Source: Planctomycetota bacterium (lineage in GTDB: Bacteria; Planctomycetota; UBA1135; GCA-002748355). Taken from it: a stretch of 64,000 bases of DNA. Positions 42,122 to 50,725 of this stretch are shown here, one piece after another. The stretch spans positions 62,001 to 126,000 of the forward strand of contig JACKHW010000002.1 of the NCBI GenBank assembly GCA_020638795.1, read 5' to 3'. Numbering within the stretch: the stretch's first letter is position 1; each line of letters starts with the position of its first letter. The position numbers and the translations under genes were made by a program. The notes under the pieces are model-generated. The model made no database searches, had not been told where the DNA came from, and was given only the letters and a program-made list of their open reading frames with translations.

Positions 42122-43654
42122 ATGTCGCTTCGAACAAAGCTCATCGCCGCGATCGTCATCAGCAACCTCGTGGTGCTCGCGGTGCTCGCGTGGCTACTGC
42201 GCACCGAGGGCGTCAGCTTCGTCGCGCGCGTCGAGCGATCGTTCGAGGCGAGCTTCGAGGCGGAAATGCCCGCGGTGCTCCGGCGTTTCGTCGAGCAGAG
42301 TGCGGCTTCGGGCCTGACGATCGAGCGAGTGCTGGAGTCGGGCAACTTCGGAATCCTGTGCGAAGACGTGATGATCGTCGATTTCCGGAAGTTCTCGGAC
42401 GACGGTGGGTACCTGCAGTTCAACCCGCTCGGCGCGTGGAATCGTGATCCGGAGAAGTTTCCGCGCGAGCGGATCTTCGACGCGCTCGATCAAGCGATTC
42501 GCGAGCGTCGGGCCAAACGCGTCGCGGGCGGGCTCTGCATGCCGATCGAGGGTCAAGACGGCGATGTCGTCGGTGGTGGTTGGTTCTTGCCCCATCCGAT
42601 CCCCGAGCCGCGCATGCCGGTGCGCTCCCTCTTGATGACGTTCGGGATCGCGATCGCGGCCCTCGGCGCATTCCTCTACTTTGGCTTGGACAAGTGGGTC
42701 CTGCAACCGCTCGGTCTGCTCGGCGACACCGCGCGTGATTTCGAAGAAGGCCATCTCGAAGGCTCGCCTCGGATCCCTGCGAACGCAGCACCGGAACTCG
42801 TTCGCGTGATCAATGCGTTCGATCGTGCGGGCAAGCAGATCTCCCGCCACCGAGAAGAACTCGCGACCGCGGTCGAGGTCGCGACGGCACGTGCTCGACA
42901 GCGCGAGCGAGAACTCGTCCTGAGCCAACGCCTCGCCGCCATCGGTACCCTCGCGGCCGGTATCTCGCACGAGATCAACAATCCGCTCGCCGCGATGATG
43001 AACGCCGTGCGTCGATTGCGTCGCAGTCCGCGTGCCGAGGACGAAAAGTGGCTCGAACTCGTCGACGAGGGTCTGTTGCGGATCGGCAAGATCGTTCGCA
43101 GGACGTTGGATTTCGCTCCGCGCAGTGCGACGCCGATCCCGTTTCGTCCTGCTGAAGCCATCGATCGCGCCCGTGACCTCGTCGCGCATCGACTCCAACG
43201 GGACGGAATCGAATACGGCTTCGACGACGCGACCGGGCCCGAGGATCTCGTGCTCGGCGATTCCCACGAGATGAGTCAAGTGTTCCTCAACCTCTTCCTC
43301 AACAGCGCCGACGCGATCGAAGACGGGGGGCGAAAGGACGGCAGCATCCGGGTGACGGTTCGCACGACGGTGGACGATGATGGCCATAGGCTGCTGCGGG
43401 TGCTCGTCGAGGACAACGGGCCAGGAGCCAGCGCCGAAACGATCGAGCGGCTCTTCGATCCGTTCTATTCGACGAAGGGCGCGACGGCGAACACCGAGAA
43501 GCTCTCGTCGGGTCTCGGGATGTCGATCAGCTACGCGATCGTGGAACAGCACGGCGGCACGATGCGCGTGCGTTCGCGTCCTGGTGGAGGTTTCGTCGCA
43601 GAGATCGACCTACCTCAGGCGAGTTCGCTGCCAGAGAGCGGTACGGCATCGTGA
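42122..43654 (+). CDS. membrane sensor histidine kinase
   Basis: 510 residues. Two membrane helices (about 5-25 and 163-185) enclose a periplasmic sensor domain of about 140 residues that I do not recognise. A HAMP-like linker (WVLQPLGLLGDTARDFEEG) and a coiled helix lead to the HisKA box with phospho-acceptor His283 (LAAGISHEINNPLAAMM). The HATPase domain is complete: VFLNLFLNSADAIEDGG (N box), VEDNGPGAS (G1), LFDPFYSTK (F box), and SGLGMSISYAIVEQHGGTM (G2). The style is NtrB/PilS-like. No response regulator is next to it. It begins 21 bases after pilC, so control of pilus genes is a reasonable guess only. Confidence 0.93.
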   Translation: MSLRTKLIAAIVISNLVVLAVLAWLLRTEGVSFVARVERSFEASFEAEMPAVLRRFVEQSAASGLTIERVLESGNFGILCEDVMIVDFRKFSDDGGYLQFNPLGAWNRDPEKFPRERIFDALDQAIRERRAKRVAGGLCMPIEGQDGDVVGGGWFLPHPIPEPRMPVRSLLMTFGIAIAALGAFLYFGLDKWVLQPLGLLGDTARDFEEGHLEGSPRIPANAAPELVRVINAFDRAGKQISRHREELATAVEVATARARQRERELVLSQRLAAIGTLAAGISHEINNPLAAMMNAVRRLRRSPRAEDEKWLELVDEGLLRIGKIVRRTLDFAPRSATPIPFRPAEAIDRARDLVAHRLQRDGIEYGFDDATGPEDLVLGDSHEMSQVFLNLFLNSADAIEDGGRKDGSIRVTVRTTVDDDGHRLLRVLVEDNGPGASAETIERLFDPFYSTKGATANTEKLSSGLGMSISYAIVEQHGGTMRVRSRPGGGFVAEIDLPQASSLPESGTAS

Positions 43655-44976
43655 CCGTTTCGCCGTTCATTCCGATGGGCATGGCGTCGTTGCTCGTCGT
43701 TTCGGCATTCTTCTCCGCGAGCGAGACTGCACTCTTCAGTCTCGAGGCGGTCGAAATCGAGAAGCGCACGCAGAAGCGCGGTGTGTTCTCGGATGCGTTG
43801 CGCTGGTGCGTGAAGCACCCGCGTACCGTGCTCGTGACGATCCTTCTGTCGAACCTCGCGGCGAACACGCTCTACTTCGCGCTCGCTGGATTCTGGGCCC
43901 GCCAGCAAGGCGGGTACGGCGCGACCGCGATCACGATCGGTGCTCTCGTTGCACTCGTCTTCATCGCCGAGATCCTTCCGAAGTCGCTCGCGCTCGTGCT
44001 CGCCGGTCCGCTCGCGAGTGCCGTCTCGCCGGTACTCTCGGTCTGGGCGCGAATCCTGACGCCGATTCGTGTCCCACTCGGTTTCGTGCTCGATCTCGTA
44101 TCGAGCCGCATCTCGACCGGGCCCAAGATCGAGAAGGCGCTCAGTCACGACGAACTCGAAGAGATGGTCAAGCGCTCGCCAGAACGCTTCGGCCTCGGTC
44201 AGCGCAGCGCGACGGTGGTTGGTGAACTCGTCGGCCTCTCGGGTCTGCAGGTGCGCGAGGTCATGGTGCCGTTCGTCGACGTGCACATCTTCAAAGCCGA
44301 CCTCAAGGTCGAGGAAGCCCAAGAAGTCGTTCTCAAGAACCGCTGGCGTTGGCTCCTCGTCGAACGTGCGGCGGACGGCATGCCTGGCTACGTCGACGTT
44401 CGCGACTTGCTCATCGCGGACGGCGGCGGCGAACTAGGCGAACACATCCGTGAGTTGCCGGTGATTCCGGAGCTCGCTCGACTTCCGCATTTGCTCCAAC
44501 AGATGCAGACGTCGAGCTCGGATCGCTTCCTCGTCGTGGATGAATACGGCAACGACGCCGGGATCGTCGGTCGCGAGGACGTGACCGAGAACATCGCGCT
44601 CGGATTCGTGCGCGGCGAACACGAAGAGACCGAGTGGCCGATTCGGTTTCGGCCTCATCGCGGCTGGGAAGTGCCGGGCGGCATGGGGCTCCACGAGTTC
44701 GAGGACCTGTTCAGTGTCGATCTGCCGATTGCTCGCAACCGCACGATCGGTGGTCTGCTCGTCGAACAACTGGACCGCATTCCGCAGCGAGGTGACAAAG
44801 TCTCGATATCGGGGCTCGAAGTCGAGGTCCTCGGCGTGAGTCGCGGCCGCGTGCACAAAGTGCTCGTGCACTTCCGGGAGATCGAAACGACGAGCCGCAG
44901 TGGTGGAGACATGCCGCCGCAAACGGACGAAACTCCGAAAACAACGGGCGATGCGACGCCGGGAGGCTCCACATGA
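43651..44976 (+). CDS. CNNM/CorC-family membrane protein (DUF21-CBS-CorC_HlyC), first copy
   Basis: 441 residues from GTG 43651, overlapping the histidine kinase stop by 4 bases. N-terminal DUF21 domain with three to four membrane helices (SLLVVSAFFSASETALFSLE and IGALVALVFIAEILPKSLAL are the hallmark segments). A CBS pair follows (VREVMVPFVDVHIFKADL and DRFLVVDEYGNDAGIVGRED). Then comes a CorC_HlyC module (GMGLHEFEDLFSVDLP, RIPQRGDKVSISGLEVEVL). The family is linked to Mg2+ or Co2+ export or homeostasis. The tail is Thr/Pro-rich and hydrophilic. It forms a translationally coupled pair with the next gene. Confidence 0.93.
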   Translation: MTVSPFIPMGMASLLVVSAFFSASETALFSLEAVEIEKRTQKRGVFSDALRWCVKHPRTVLVTILLSNLAANTLYFALAGFWARQQGGYGATAITIGALVALVFIAEILPKSLALVLAGPLASAVSPVLSVWARILTPIRVPLGFVLDLVSSRISTGPKIEKALSHDELEEMVKRSPERFGLGQRSATVVGELVGLSGLQVREVMVPFVDVHIFKADLKVEEAQEVVLKNRWRWLLVERAADGMPGYVDVRDLLIADGGGELGEHIRELPVIPELARLPHLLQQMQTSSSDRFLVVDEYGNDAGIVGREDVTENIALGFVRGEHEETEWPIRFRPHRGWEVPGGMGLHEFEDLFSVDLPIARNRTIGGLLVEQLDRIPQRGDKVSISGLEVEVLGVSRGRVHKVLVHFREIETTSRSGGDMPPQTDETPKTTGDATPGGST

Positions 44977-45929
44977 CATGGGAGCTCGGGGGGTTCGCCG
45001 TCGCTGTCGTCTTCTCGGCGCTCTACTCGGGAAGCGAGACCGGCATCTACGCGGTCAACCGACTGCGTCTCGAGATGCGCGCACAAACCGCCGACGATCA
45101 CGCCGCGCGTGCGCTCGACAAGCTCGTGTCGAGCCAGGAAGCGCTCCTCTGCGTGTTGCTGATCGGCAACAACATCGCGAACGAAGCGACGACGATTCTC
45201 GCCGAACACATCGTGTCCGGCTTTCTGACCGACGTCCGGCTTTCGACTCTCGTGACGACCGCGGTGCTGACACCGCTGCTCTTCGTGCTCGGTGAAGCGC
45301 TTCCGAAGCAGCTCTTCCGACAACATGCCGAGTCGTGGGCGTATCGCGTGACGCCGTTCTTGCAGTTGTCGCGCATCGTCTTGGCTCCGCTGTGGCTGCT
45401 CGTTCTGCCTGTTGCGCGCCTTGCGAATCGGCTCGCGCGCGGACGCGCCGCGAGCGGGTTCCGGCACGACGAGTTCGCACTCGAGCGTCTCCTCAGTTCG
45501 GCGAACCAACAGGTGGATCCGGTTCGAGAAGCGGCGCTGGGGATCGGTTCTCGACAGAATTCACCGGTCCGCGACGTGCTCGTCCCGCTCGATCGGATTC
45601 GCTGGCTCGAATCGGACGCGACGATCGAGGACTTGCGCAAGAGCCTCCAGGTTGCTCGGCACTCGCGGTATCCGATTCGCGAAGAAGACGGTGAGTTTCG
45701 GAGCTACGTCTACTTCCTCGATGCGTTTCACTTCAATGGGCGCGCCAACAACCTGAAGGAAGTCGCGAGGCCACTCATCGAACTCCCCGTGGACGCTGCG
45801 CTCGAAGACGCGCTCGACGTACTCGAGCGTGCGTCGAGTCGTGTCGCAGTCGTCAAGGACGCGAGTGGGCAAGCGCTCGGCTTCGTCTTCGCCGCCGACG
45901 TCGTCGCGGGGCTGCTGGCGAGCAGTTGA
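44973..45929 (+). CDS. CNNM/CorC-family membrane protein (DUF21-CBS), second copy
   Basis: 318 residues from ATG 44973, with an ATGA overlap with the first copy. DUF21 membrane domain (VAVVFSALYSGSETGIYAVN, LLIGNNIANEATTI, LFVLGEALPKQLFRQHAE), then a CBS pair (VRDVLVPLDRIRWLESDATIE; RVAVVKDASGQALGFVFAAD). It stops there: the CorC_HlyC domain of the first copy is missing. Tandem DUF21 genes of unequal length occur in many bacteria and may form heteromers. It converges with cbpM, with 7 bases between the stops. Confidence 0.9.
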   Translation: MTWELGGFAVAVVFSALYSGSETGIYAVNRLRLEMRAQTADDHAARALDKLVSSQEALLCVLLIGNNIANEATTILAEHIVSGFLTDVRLSTLVTTAVLTPLLFVLGEALPKQLFRQHAESWAYRVTPFLQLSRIVLAPLWLLVLPVARLANRLARGRAASGFRHDEFALERLLSSANQQVDPVREAALGIGSRQNSPVRDVLVPLDRIRWLESDATIEDLRKSLQVARHSRYPIREEDGEFRSYVYFLDAFHFNGRANNLKEVARPLIELPVDAALEDALDVLERASSRVAVVKDASGQALGFVFAADVVAGLLASS

Positions 45930-45936
45930 CCGGAAA

Positions 45937-46224
45937 CTATCCGTCCGAACTATTGCGATACCCCATTTGTCGGCTTCCCGAGAATCGAAGGTGCAGGATC
46001 GCCGCGGTGAAGTCGAGGTCGAGGTGACGCGTGAGTCGTCGCAGCGTGGCGACGCGATCGAGCATTTCGATTTGGATCACGATGTGCGTCTCGTAGGTAC
46101 GCGTCGGCCCCAGGAGACCGAGGTCGCCGGCCTCGACGAGTTCTTCGATCGTGAGGGCATAGCACGACGCCGCTTCTTCGAGCGTGACGTAGAGTTCGCC
46201 TTCGATGACGATCGTTGCCGTCAT
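45937..46224 (-). CDS. cbpM: CbpM-like chaperone modulator (MerR-type helix-turn-helix)
   Basis: 95 residues from ATG 46224; the start overlaps the cbpA stop as ATGA. The pattern LYVTLEEAASCYALTIEELVEAGDLGL followed by LDRVATLRRLTRHLDLDFTAAILHL, read in pieces, is that of CbpM, which binds the J domain of CbpA and blocks its interaction with DnaK. An in-frame extension upstream would lie wholly inside cbpA and is unlikely. The genomic link to cbpA is the strongest argument. Confidence 0.85.
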   Translation of the reverse strand: MTATIVIEGELYVTLEEAASCYALTIEELVEAGDLGLLGPTRTYETHIVIQIEMLDRVATLRRLTRHLDLDFTAAILHLRFSGSRQMGYRNSSDG

Positions 46225-47210
46225 TTGGACGCTCCGTGTGCGAGTTGCTCGAGCAGTCGCACTTGTTCTGGCGTCAGGTCGGCAGGCAATGCGAGCCGGA
46301 TCACCGCGAAGAAGTCGCCGTGTCCGCCTCGACCGTCCGCCAGGCCTTGGCCACGCAGCCGCAACTTGCTCCCTGCGCGCGTGCGCTTCGGAATCGTGAG
46401 GGTCACGGTACCGCGTGCCGTCGTGACATCGATCTGGCCGCCTGCGAACGCATGCCACGGTGCGACATCGACATCGGCTTCGAGGCCGGCGTCCGTAAGC
46501 CGGTAGGTCGCATCGTCGTCGAGGCGCAACGTGAGCAGCAGCGAGCCCGCCGTGCCACCGTGCGTGCCGGGCTCGCCGAGCCCACGCAGGCGCACGGTCA
46601 TGCCGTCGCGCACATCGCTAGGGATCTTGAGGTCGACGTGCTTGCGTTTGCGGACTTTGCCGACGCCGCCACACGCCGGGCAGACGTGGGAATCGAGGAA
46701 CCCGACGCCGCCGCACGTCGCGCATGCGAGCGTCACGGGGATCTCGAAGCGACTCGTTCCGCCGACGATCGCGACGGAGATCGGGAGATGCAGCTCGGCC
46801 CTGACATCGACACCATGGCGCTCGTGTCGTGCGTGCGTCGCGCCTCCGAAATCGCGCTGGAAGCGCCCGCCGAACATGCTCTGGAAGAAGTCCGAGAATC
46901 CGCCACCGCCGCCGAACATGCGCTCGAACTCCCGCGGGTCCATCGTCTCGGCGCCCGGCGGTGGGGTGAAGTCCTTGCCGTGCTTCCAGTCCTTCCCGTA
47001 GCGGTCGTAGAGATCGCGCTTCTCGGGATCGCTGAGCACCTCGTAGGCCTCGCTGATGTGCTTGAAGCGCTCCTCCGCTGCCTCTTTGTCCGTGCCTTGA
47101 TGCCGATCGGGGTGCCACTCGAGGGCGAGCTTTCGATAGGCCTTCTTGATGTCCTTGGCGTCGGCGTCGCGTGCGACACCCAGCGTCGCGTAGTAGTCCG
47201 GAAACTCCAT
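46221..47210 (-). CDS. cbpA: CbpA/DnaJ-type Hsp40 co-chaperone
   Basis: 329 residues. J domain at 1-70 with the HPD triad at 33-35 (LEWHPDRHQG), a Gly/Phe-rich linker (RMFGGGGGFSDFFQSMFGGRF, read in pieces, about 93-115), and two C-terminal substrate-binding beta domains (VDLKIPSDVRDGMTVRLRGLG; GTVTLTIPKRTRAGSKLRLRG). Classical CbpA has no zinc domain and DnaJ has four CxxCxGxG repeats; this protein has two, CATCGGVG and CPACGGVG, which would bind at most one zinc. With CbpM downstream the functional assignment is CbpA. Start ATG 47210. Confidence 0.93.
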   Translation of the reverse strand: MEFPDYYATLGVARDADAKDIKKAYRKLALEWHPDRHQGTDKEAAEERFKHISEAYEVLSDPEKRDLYDRYGKDWKHGKDFTPPPGAETMDPREFERMFGGGGGFSDFFQSMFGGRFQRDFGGATHARHERHGVDVRAELHLPISVAIVGGTSRFEIPVTLACATCGGVGFLDSHVCPACGGVGKVRKRKHVDLKIPSDVRDGMTVRLRGLGEPGTHGGTAGSLLLTLRLDDDATYRLTDAGLEADVDVAPWHAFAGGQIDVTTARGTVTLTIPKRTRAGSKLRLRGQGLADGRGGHGDFFAVIRLALPADLTPEQVRLLEQLAHGASK

Positions 47211-47301
47211 GGCCGCGTATCTTGGCGCCGCGACGCGCTCGCGCCATGCGATCCGTGCAGATCCGTGCGTCCAAGCTGCCGCGTGTCCGAACGCCAGGAC
47301 C

Positions 47302-47310
47302 TGCTACGCT
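47302..47310 (+). promoter_or_regulatory. candidate extended -10 (TGCTACGCT)
   Basis: TGC plus TACGCT, 64 bases before the ATG at 47375, in the divergent region between cbpA and that gene. Fits the TGCTAnnnT pattern. Confidence 0.35.
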
Positions 47311-47374
47311 GTCCGCGCCGAGTCCTGCCCAGCCTCGGTTTCGCTGTTCGGACAAGAGCACACGGGAATCCTCG

Positions 47375-47929
47375 ATGTCGCGCATCAACACCGCCAAGAA
47401 CCTCCTACTCGTCGCTTCGGTGACGACGAGCATCTTTCTCGCTGGCCGGCTGACGGCACCGCCGAAGGACCTCGCCGCGGCCGTGCTGCCTGGTGCGTCG
47501 AGCGCTTCGCTCGCACCCGTCTCGCCGCTAGCCTTGCCTCAGGGCCGCAGCACGAAGCGTGGCAGCGGTGCGGACACGGACCTCGGAACCGGGACCGACG
47601 CTCTCGTCTACGAATCCGGTTCTACCGGGGCGGCGAGCGCCGACGGCTTCCTCGCGGTGACCGGAAGTTACGGCATCGGCACGCAGGTGCTCTACCTCGT
47701 CGATACCAAGACGCGGCAACTCGCCGTCTACGAGGCGCGTGGTGGGAGCGTCAACAGTCGGCGTCTGCGATTGATCGGGGCACGGCGGATCGACCTCGAC
47801 CTGCAGCTCGAGGGCTACAACGACGATTCTGAGTTCAGTTTCGAAGAGTTGCGTCGAAAGTTCGACAAGAGCGCGCCGCGCGGACCCGTGACACCCGACA
47901 AGGACGCGGAGGACAAGAAGTCTCGCTGA
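47375..47929 (+). CDS. membrane-anchored or secreted protein of unknown function
   Basis: 184 residues from ATG 47375. N-terminal hydrophobic segment (NLLLVASVTTSIFLAGRL), then an Ala/Ser/Pro-rich linker. A compact domain follows, with SADGFLAVTGSYGIGTQVLYLVD, DTKTRQLAVYEA and LRLIGARRIDLDLQLEGYND as its main parts (longer runs given in pieces). The strand pattern looks like one blade or half of a small beta-barrel. Proteins of this shape occur in Planctomycetota as conserved hypotheticals, from memory. The charged tail is disordered. Function unknown. Confidence 0.75.
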   Translation: MSRINTAKNLLLVASVTTSIFLAGRLTAPPKDLAAAVLPGASSASLAPVSPLALPQGRSTKRGSGADTDLGTGTDALVYESGSTGAASADGFLAVTGSYGIGTQVLYLVDTKTRQLAVYEARGGSVNSRRLRLIGARRIDLDLQLEGYNDDSEFSFEELRRKFDKSAPRGPVTPDKDAEDKKSR

Positions 47930-48041
47930 TACCGGCTCGCGGCCGGCAGCGCTCGGATCGTCCATGGTCGGAGGGCACCGCGTCGTGCGGCTGCCCCGGG
48001 ATTTCTCGAAGCATCCGGCGACTCCCTGGGGAATCGGTCGC

Positions 48042-48047
48042 TATACT
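48042..48047 (+). promoter_or_regulatory. candidate -10 box (TATACT)
   Basis: TATACT, the closest match to the sigma-70 consensus in the window, 88 bases before the GTG at 48136. It would give a leader of about 80 bases. Confidence 0.45.
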
Positions 48048-48135
48048 TCGGCGTCGATTCGCCCCATCCGGGTCTCCAGAGACTCGGACATCCCTGACCC
48101 TGCTCGAGTTCGAGCAAGACCGGAGGTTCAACCCC

Positions 48136-48687
48136 GTGGCCGAAGAATATGTTCCTTTCGAAGAGGCGCTGAAGTCGCTGCGCATGAGTGAGGCCGAGCT
48201 CAAGCGGCTCGTGTCCGAAGACCAGATCCAGGCCGTGCGCGATGCGAGCGGTAAGATCCGTCTTCGTCGCAGCGACGTGGACAGCATCCGCGGCCGGAAC
48301 GAAGAGGTCATCGAAGACCTCGTCTTCGCGGACGAAGATCTCGGGGACGACACGGGGATGGCGACCGCGGTGCTCGAAGAAGATTCGCTCCTCGAAGAAG
48401 AGGACACGCTGGATCTCGCTCCGGACGAGCTCGAAGTCGAAGAAACCCCGCGCCGTGGCAGCCGTGCAAGGACACCCGTGGTGGCCCCCGCTCCGGTCCG
48501 CAGCAAGGGGCGCGCCGCCGCGATCCGCCAAGCCGACGAGTCGAGCGAAGAGTCGACCCTCGACAAGGTCCTCGTGATCGCGACCGCGGTGATCCTGCTG
48601 TATTCGCTCTTCTTCGCCTATTCGATCACGCAAGGCACGAGCACCGGCATGACCGCGTGGCTCGCCGACATGTTCGACGTCAAATAA
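48136..48687 (+). CDS. small single-pass membrane protein with excisionase-type DNA-binding-like domain
   Basis: 183 residues from GTG 48136, supported by CGGAGG 9 bases upstream. Residues 1-55 (YVPFEEALKSLRMSEAELKR, then IQAVRDASGKIRLRRSDVDS) have the helix-turn-helix-wing layout of excisionase/MerR-type domains. In Planctomycetota this module often appears away from mobile elements (general knowledge). A strongly acidic region follows (EDLVFADEDLGDD, LLEEEDTLDLAPDELEVEE), then a basic Arg/Lys patch. One C-terminal membrane helix (VLVIATAVILLYSLFFAYSI) completes it. That arrangement, DNA-binding-like head and membrane tail, is unusual. No neighbour gives a clue to its partner. Confidence 0.8.
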   Translation: MAEEYVPFEEALKSLRMSEAELKRLVSEDQIQAVRDASGKIRLRRSDVDSIRGRNEEVIEDLVFADEDLGDDTGMATAVLEEDSLLEEEDTLDLAPDELEVEETPRRGSRARTPVVAPAPVRSKGRAAAIRQADESSEESTLDKVLVIATAVILLYSLFFAYSITQGTSTGMTAWLADMFDVK

Positions 48688-48921
48688 GACCGCTGGTAGA
48701 CCTGGCGCTGCGCTCGTTCGCGCGCCTTCATCTCTCTGCAGTCCTCTCTGCCTCTCGCGACGCGCCTCGCATCCCGCAAGGATGCGGGGCGCGTCTGCGT
48801 ATCTGCGCCTGGACGCAGTCTTGCTGCCGTGGTGAGGGATCGTCGCCGCGCAATCGTCATGGCGCGGGCGGTGCAGAACGTGCATCATGCGCGTTTTCCG
48901 CGGAACGGCCGCCCTCCTCGA

Positions 48922-49590
48922 ATGCGCACCTCCTTCCTTTCGGTCCTCGCCCTCTCCGTGCTGGCCCTATCGTCGTGTGTGAGCCGCCAGGCCTACCTCG
49001 CGCAGACCAACAAGATCAAAGGGCTCAGCGCCAGTCTGGATCAGCTGACGCAATACCTGGAGAAGTTCGAGTCCGAGAACGCGCAGCTTGCCGCGCAGAA
49101 TGCGAGCTTTCGTCGTGCCGCGAAGGACGTCGAGCTCGTGCGCGAGCAGAAGGAGCGACTCGCCAAGCTCCTGAAGGAACTCGAGTCGGCAGGCGGTGGG
49201 ATCGACATCCCGGGCGTGCGCGCGATCGAGACCTCGGAGGGTGTCGGACTTCGTATCGACGATGCGGTGTTGTTCGCTTCGGGACAGGCCACGCTCTCTC
49301 CACAGGGCAAGGACACGGTGCGCAAGCTCGTCGCGCTCTTGCAGCGCGATGGCCGGGCGATCCGTATCGATGGTCACACGGATTCGGATCCGATCCGCAA
49401 GAGTTCGTGGGCGTCCAACCTGCACCTGTCCGTTGCGCGCGCACTCGCCGTCGCGGCCGAACTCGAAGGGCAGGGTTTCGCGATGGCCAAGCTCCAAGTG
49501 CGAGGGCTCGGGGATACGCGCCCCGAATCGCGGATTCCGACCGAGAAGGCGAAGAACCGTCGCGTCGAACTCTTCTTCATCCAGGACTGA
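48922..49590 (+). CDS. OmpA-family peptidoglycan-binding lipoprotein (Pal-like)
   Basis: 222 residues from ATG 48922. Signal peptide with lipobox LALSSC near residue 19. A coiled-coil stretch (about 25-90; LDQLTQYLEKFESENAQLAA) leads to an OmpA C-terminal domain: LRIDDAVLFASGQATLSPQG, IRIDGHTDSDP, LHLSVARALAVAAEL, LQVRGLGDTRPES, and KNRRVELFF. The Asp and Arg that contact diaminopimelate in the family are in place. It tethers the outer membrane or envelope to the cell wall. 13 bases separate it from the FGE-fold lipoprotein with which it is probably co-transcribed. Confidence 0.92.
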   Translation: MRTSFLSVLALSVLALSSCVSRQAYLAQTNKIKGLSASLDQLTQYLEKFESENAQLAAQNASFRRAAKDVELVREQKERLAKLLKELESAGGGIDIPGVRAIETSEGVGLRIDDAVLFASGQATLSPQGKDTVRKLVALLQRDGRAIRIDGHTDSDPIRKSSWASNLHLSVARALAVAAELEGQGFAMAKLQVRGLGDTRPESRIPTEKAKNRRVELFFIQD

Positions 49591-49603
49591 TCCGCGACTC
49601 TTC

Positions 49604-50725
49604 GTGAATCGCCTCGGCGCGTCCCTGGCTCAGGCCGGTCTTCTCGCGCTCCTCTGCGCGTCCGTGGGTTGCGGGGACAGTGGGCGGGACGCGCGGTCCA
49701 CGCGGGACACTTCGGCGTTCGATCCTCGGGTCGAACAACTCCGACATTGGACGTCGTTCCGAACGCGAAGCGGACCGGGCGGTGGCAATGGCGGTCTCTT
49801 CTTCTTGTCGCGGTTCGAGTTTCGCGAACGCGATGTCCCGCCAGCGCTGATCGAGGAGGCGCTCGGTTCGGAGGAGGCCGAGCCAGGTCTTCCGCTCGCC
49901 CGGGTTTCGCTGACGAGCGCGATGCGGATCGCGCGCGCGTTCTGGGGCCGCTTGCCAACGCTCGAAGAATGGCGCGGCGCGATCGAGGGACGCGTCGGCT
50001 ATCTGTTCCCGTGGGGCGACACGGCGACCGACGAATTGCGGGCGAATACCGCCAGGATCGGGCTCTGGAGGCGCACGCGGGTCGGCACGTTCGAATCGGG
50101 CCGAAATCTCGGTCGCGTCGACTCGTGCTACGACCTGATCGGCAACGTGTCCGAGTGGACGATCACGCCAGCGGCGATCGTCCGGCTCGATGAGATCTCC
50201 CGCGCCGCCGTGCCGATGGACGAAGTCGCGGACCGGGCCGACGCGTTCGTGCTGCTTCGCGGCGCATGGCCCGAGTCACTCCCGTTCCTGGTCGATCCGG
50301 CGAGTCCGTGGATGCCGGAACTCCTGCTCGCACCATCCGGGTTTCCGAGTCGGGTCGACTTCTGCACGATCGGCTTTTCGTGCGGTCAGTCGATCCCGCC
50401 GCGCGCGAGTCGCGTGCAGTGGCAAGAGCGTCTCGGCTTGCGCAATCACTTGCCCGAGGAGTGGAGCTGGGACCTCGGCTTTCGCATGGCGACCGATCCC
50501 TATTGCTTTCTGGGTGGCCTCGAGCGCGCGGAAGGGAGTCCGACGGAAGCGGAGGCAGCCGAGATTCGGCGCTTCTTGCGCACCGAACTCGAAGCCTTTC
50601 GGAGCGCCGCTCGCTTGCGGCTGCGTCGACTCGAGTGGTCCGAACGATCCATGGATTCGAATCGTCCCTCGATTGGCGCGTGGGGGCAGCTCGCCTACGA
50701 GGTGTTGGCGGTCTCACCGCGATGA
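49604..50725 (+). CDS. FGE-sulfatase-fold lipoprotein (SUMF1-like)
   Basis: 373 residues from GTG 49604. Hydrophobic signal with lipobox LCASVGC-type (CASVGC) near residue 25. The core reads as the formylglycine-generating-enzyme family: LTSAMRIARAFWGRLPTLEEW, YLFPWGDTATDELRANTA, GLWRRTRVGTFESGRNLG, CYDLIGNVSEWTI, and GFRMATDPY at the end. The substrate-binding cysteine pair typical of active FGE is not at the expected place (only DFCTIGFSC), so enzyme activity is doubtful; most family members without it bind ligands. Its stop overlaps the rsmA start (ATGA), which gives translational coupling to an rRNA methylase of unrelated function. Confidence 0.82.
   Translation: MNRLGASLAQAGLLALLCASVGCGDSGRDARSTRDTSAFDPRVEQLRHWTSFRTRSGPGGGNGGLFFLSRFEFRERDVPPALIEEALGSEEAEPGLPLARVSLTSAMRIARAFWGRLPTLEEWRGAIEGRVGYLFPWGDTATDELRANTARIGLWRRTRVGTFESGRNLGRVDSCYDLIGNVSEWTITPAAIVRLDEISRAAVPMDEVADRADAFVLLRGAWPESLPFLVDPASPWMPELLLAPSGFPSRVDFCTIGFSCGQSIPPRASRVQWQERLGLRNHLPEEWSWDLGFRMATDPYCFLGGLERAEGSPTEAEAAEIRRFLRTELEAFRSAARLRLRRLEWSERSMDSNRPSIGAWGQLAYEVLAVSPR

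Noticed and set aside
49604..50725. Possible diversity-generating retroelement target, because of the FGE fold
   Set aside because: No reverse transcriptase and no template/variable repeat pair were seen in the window.
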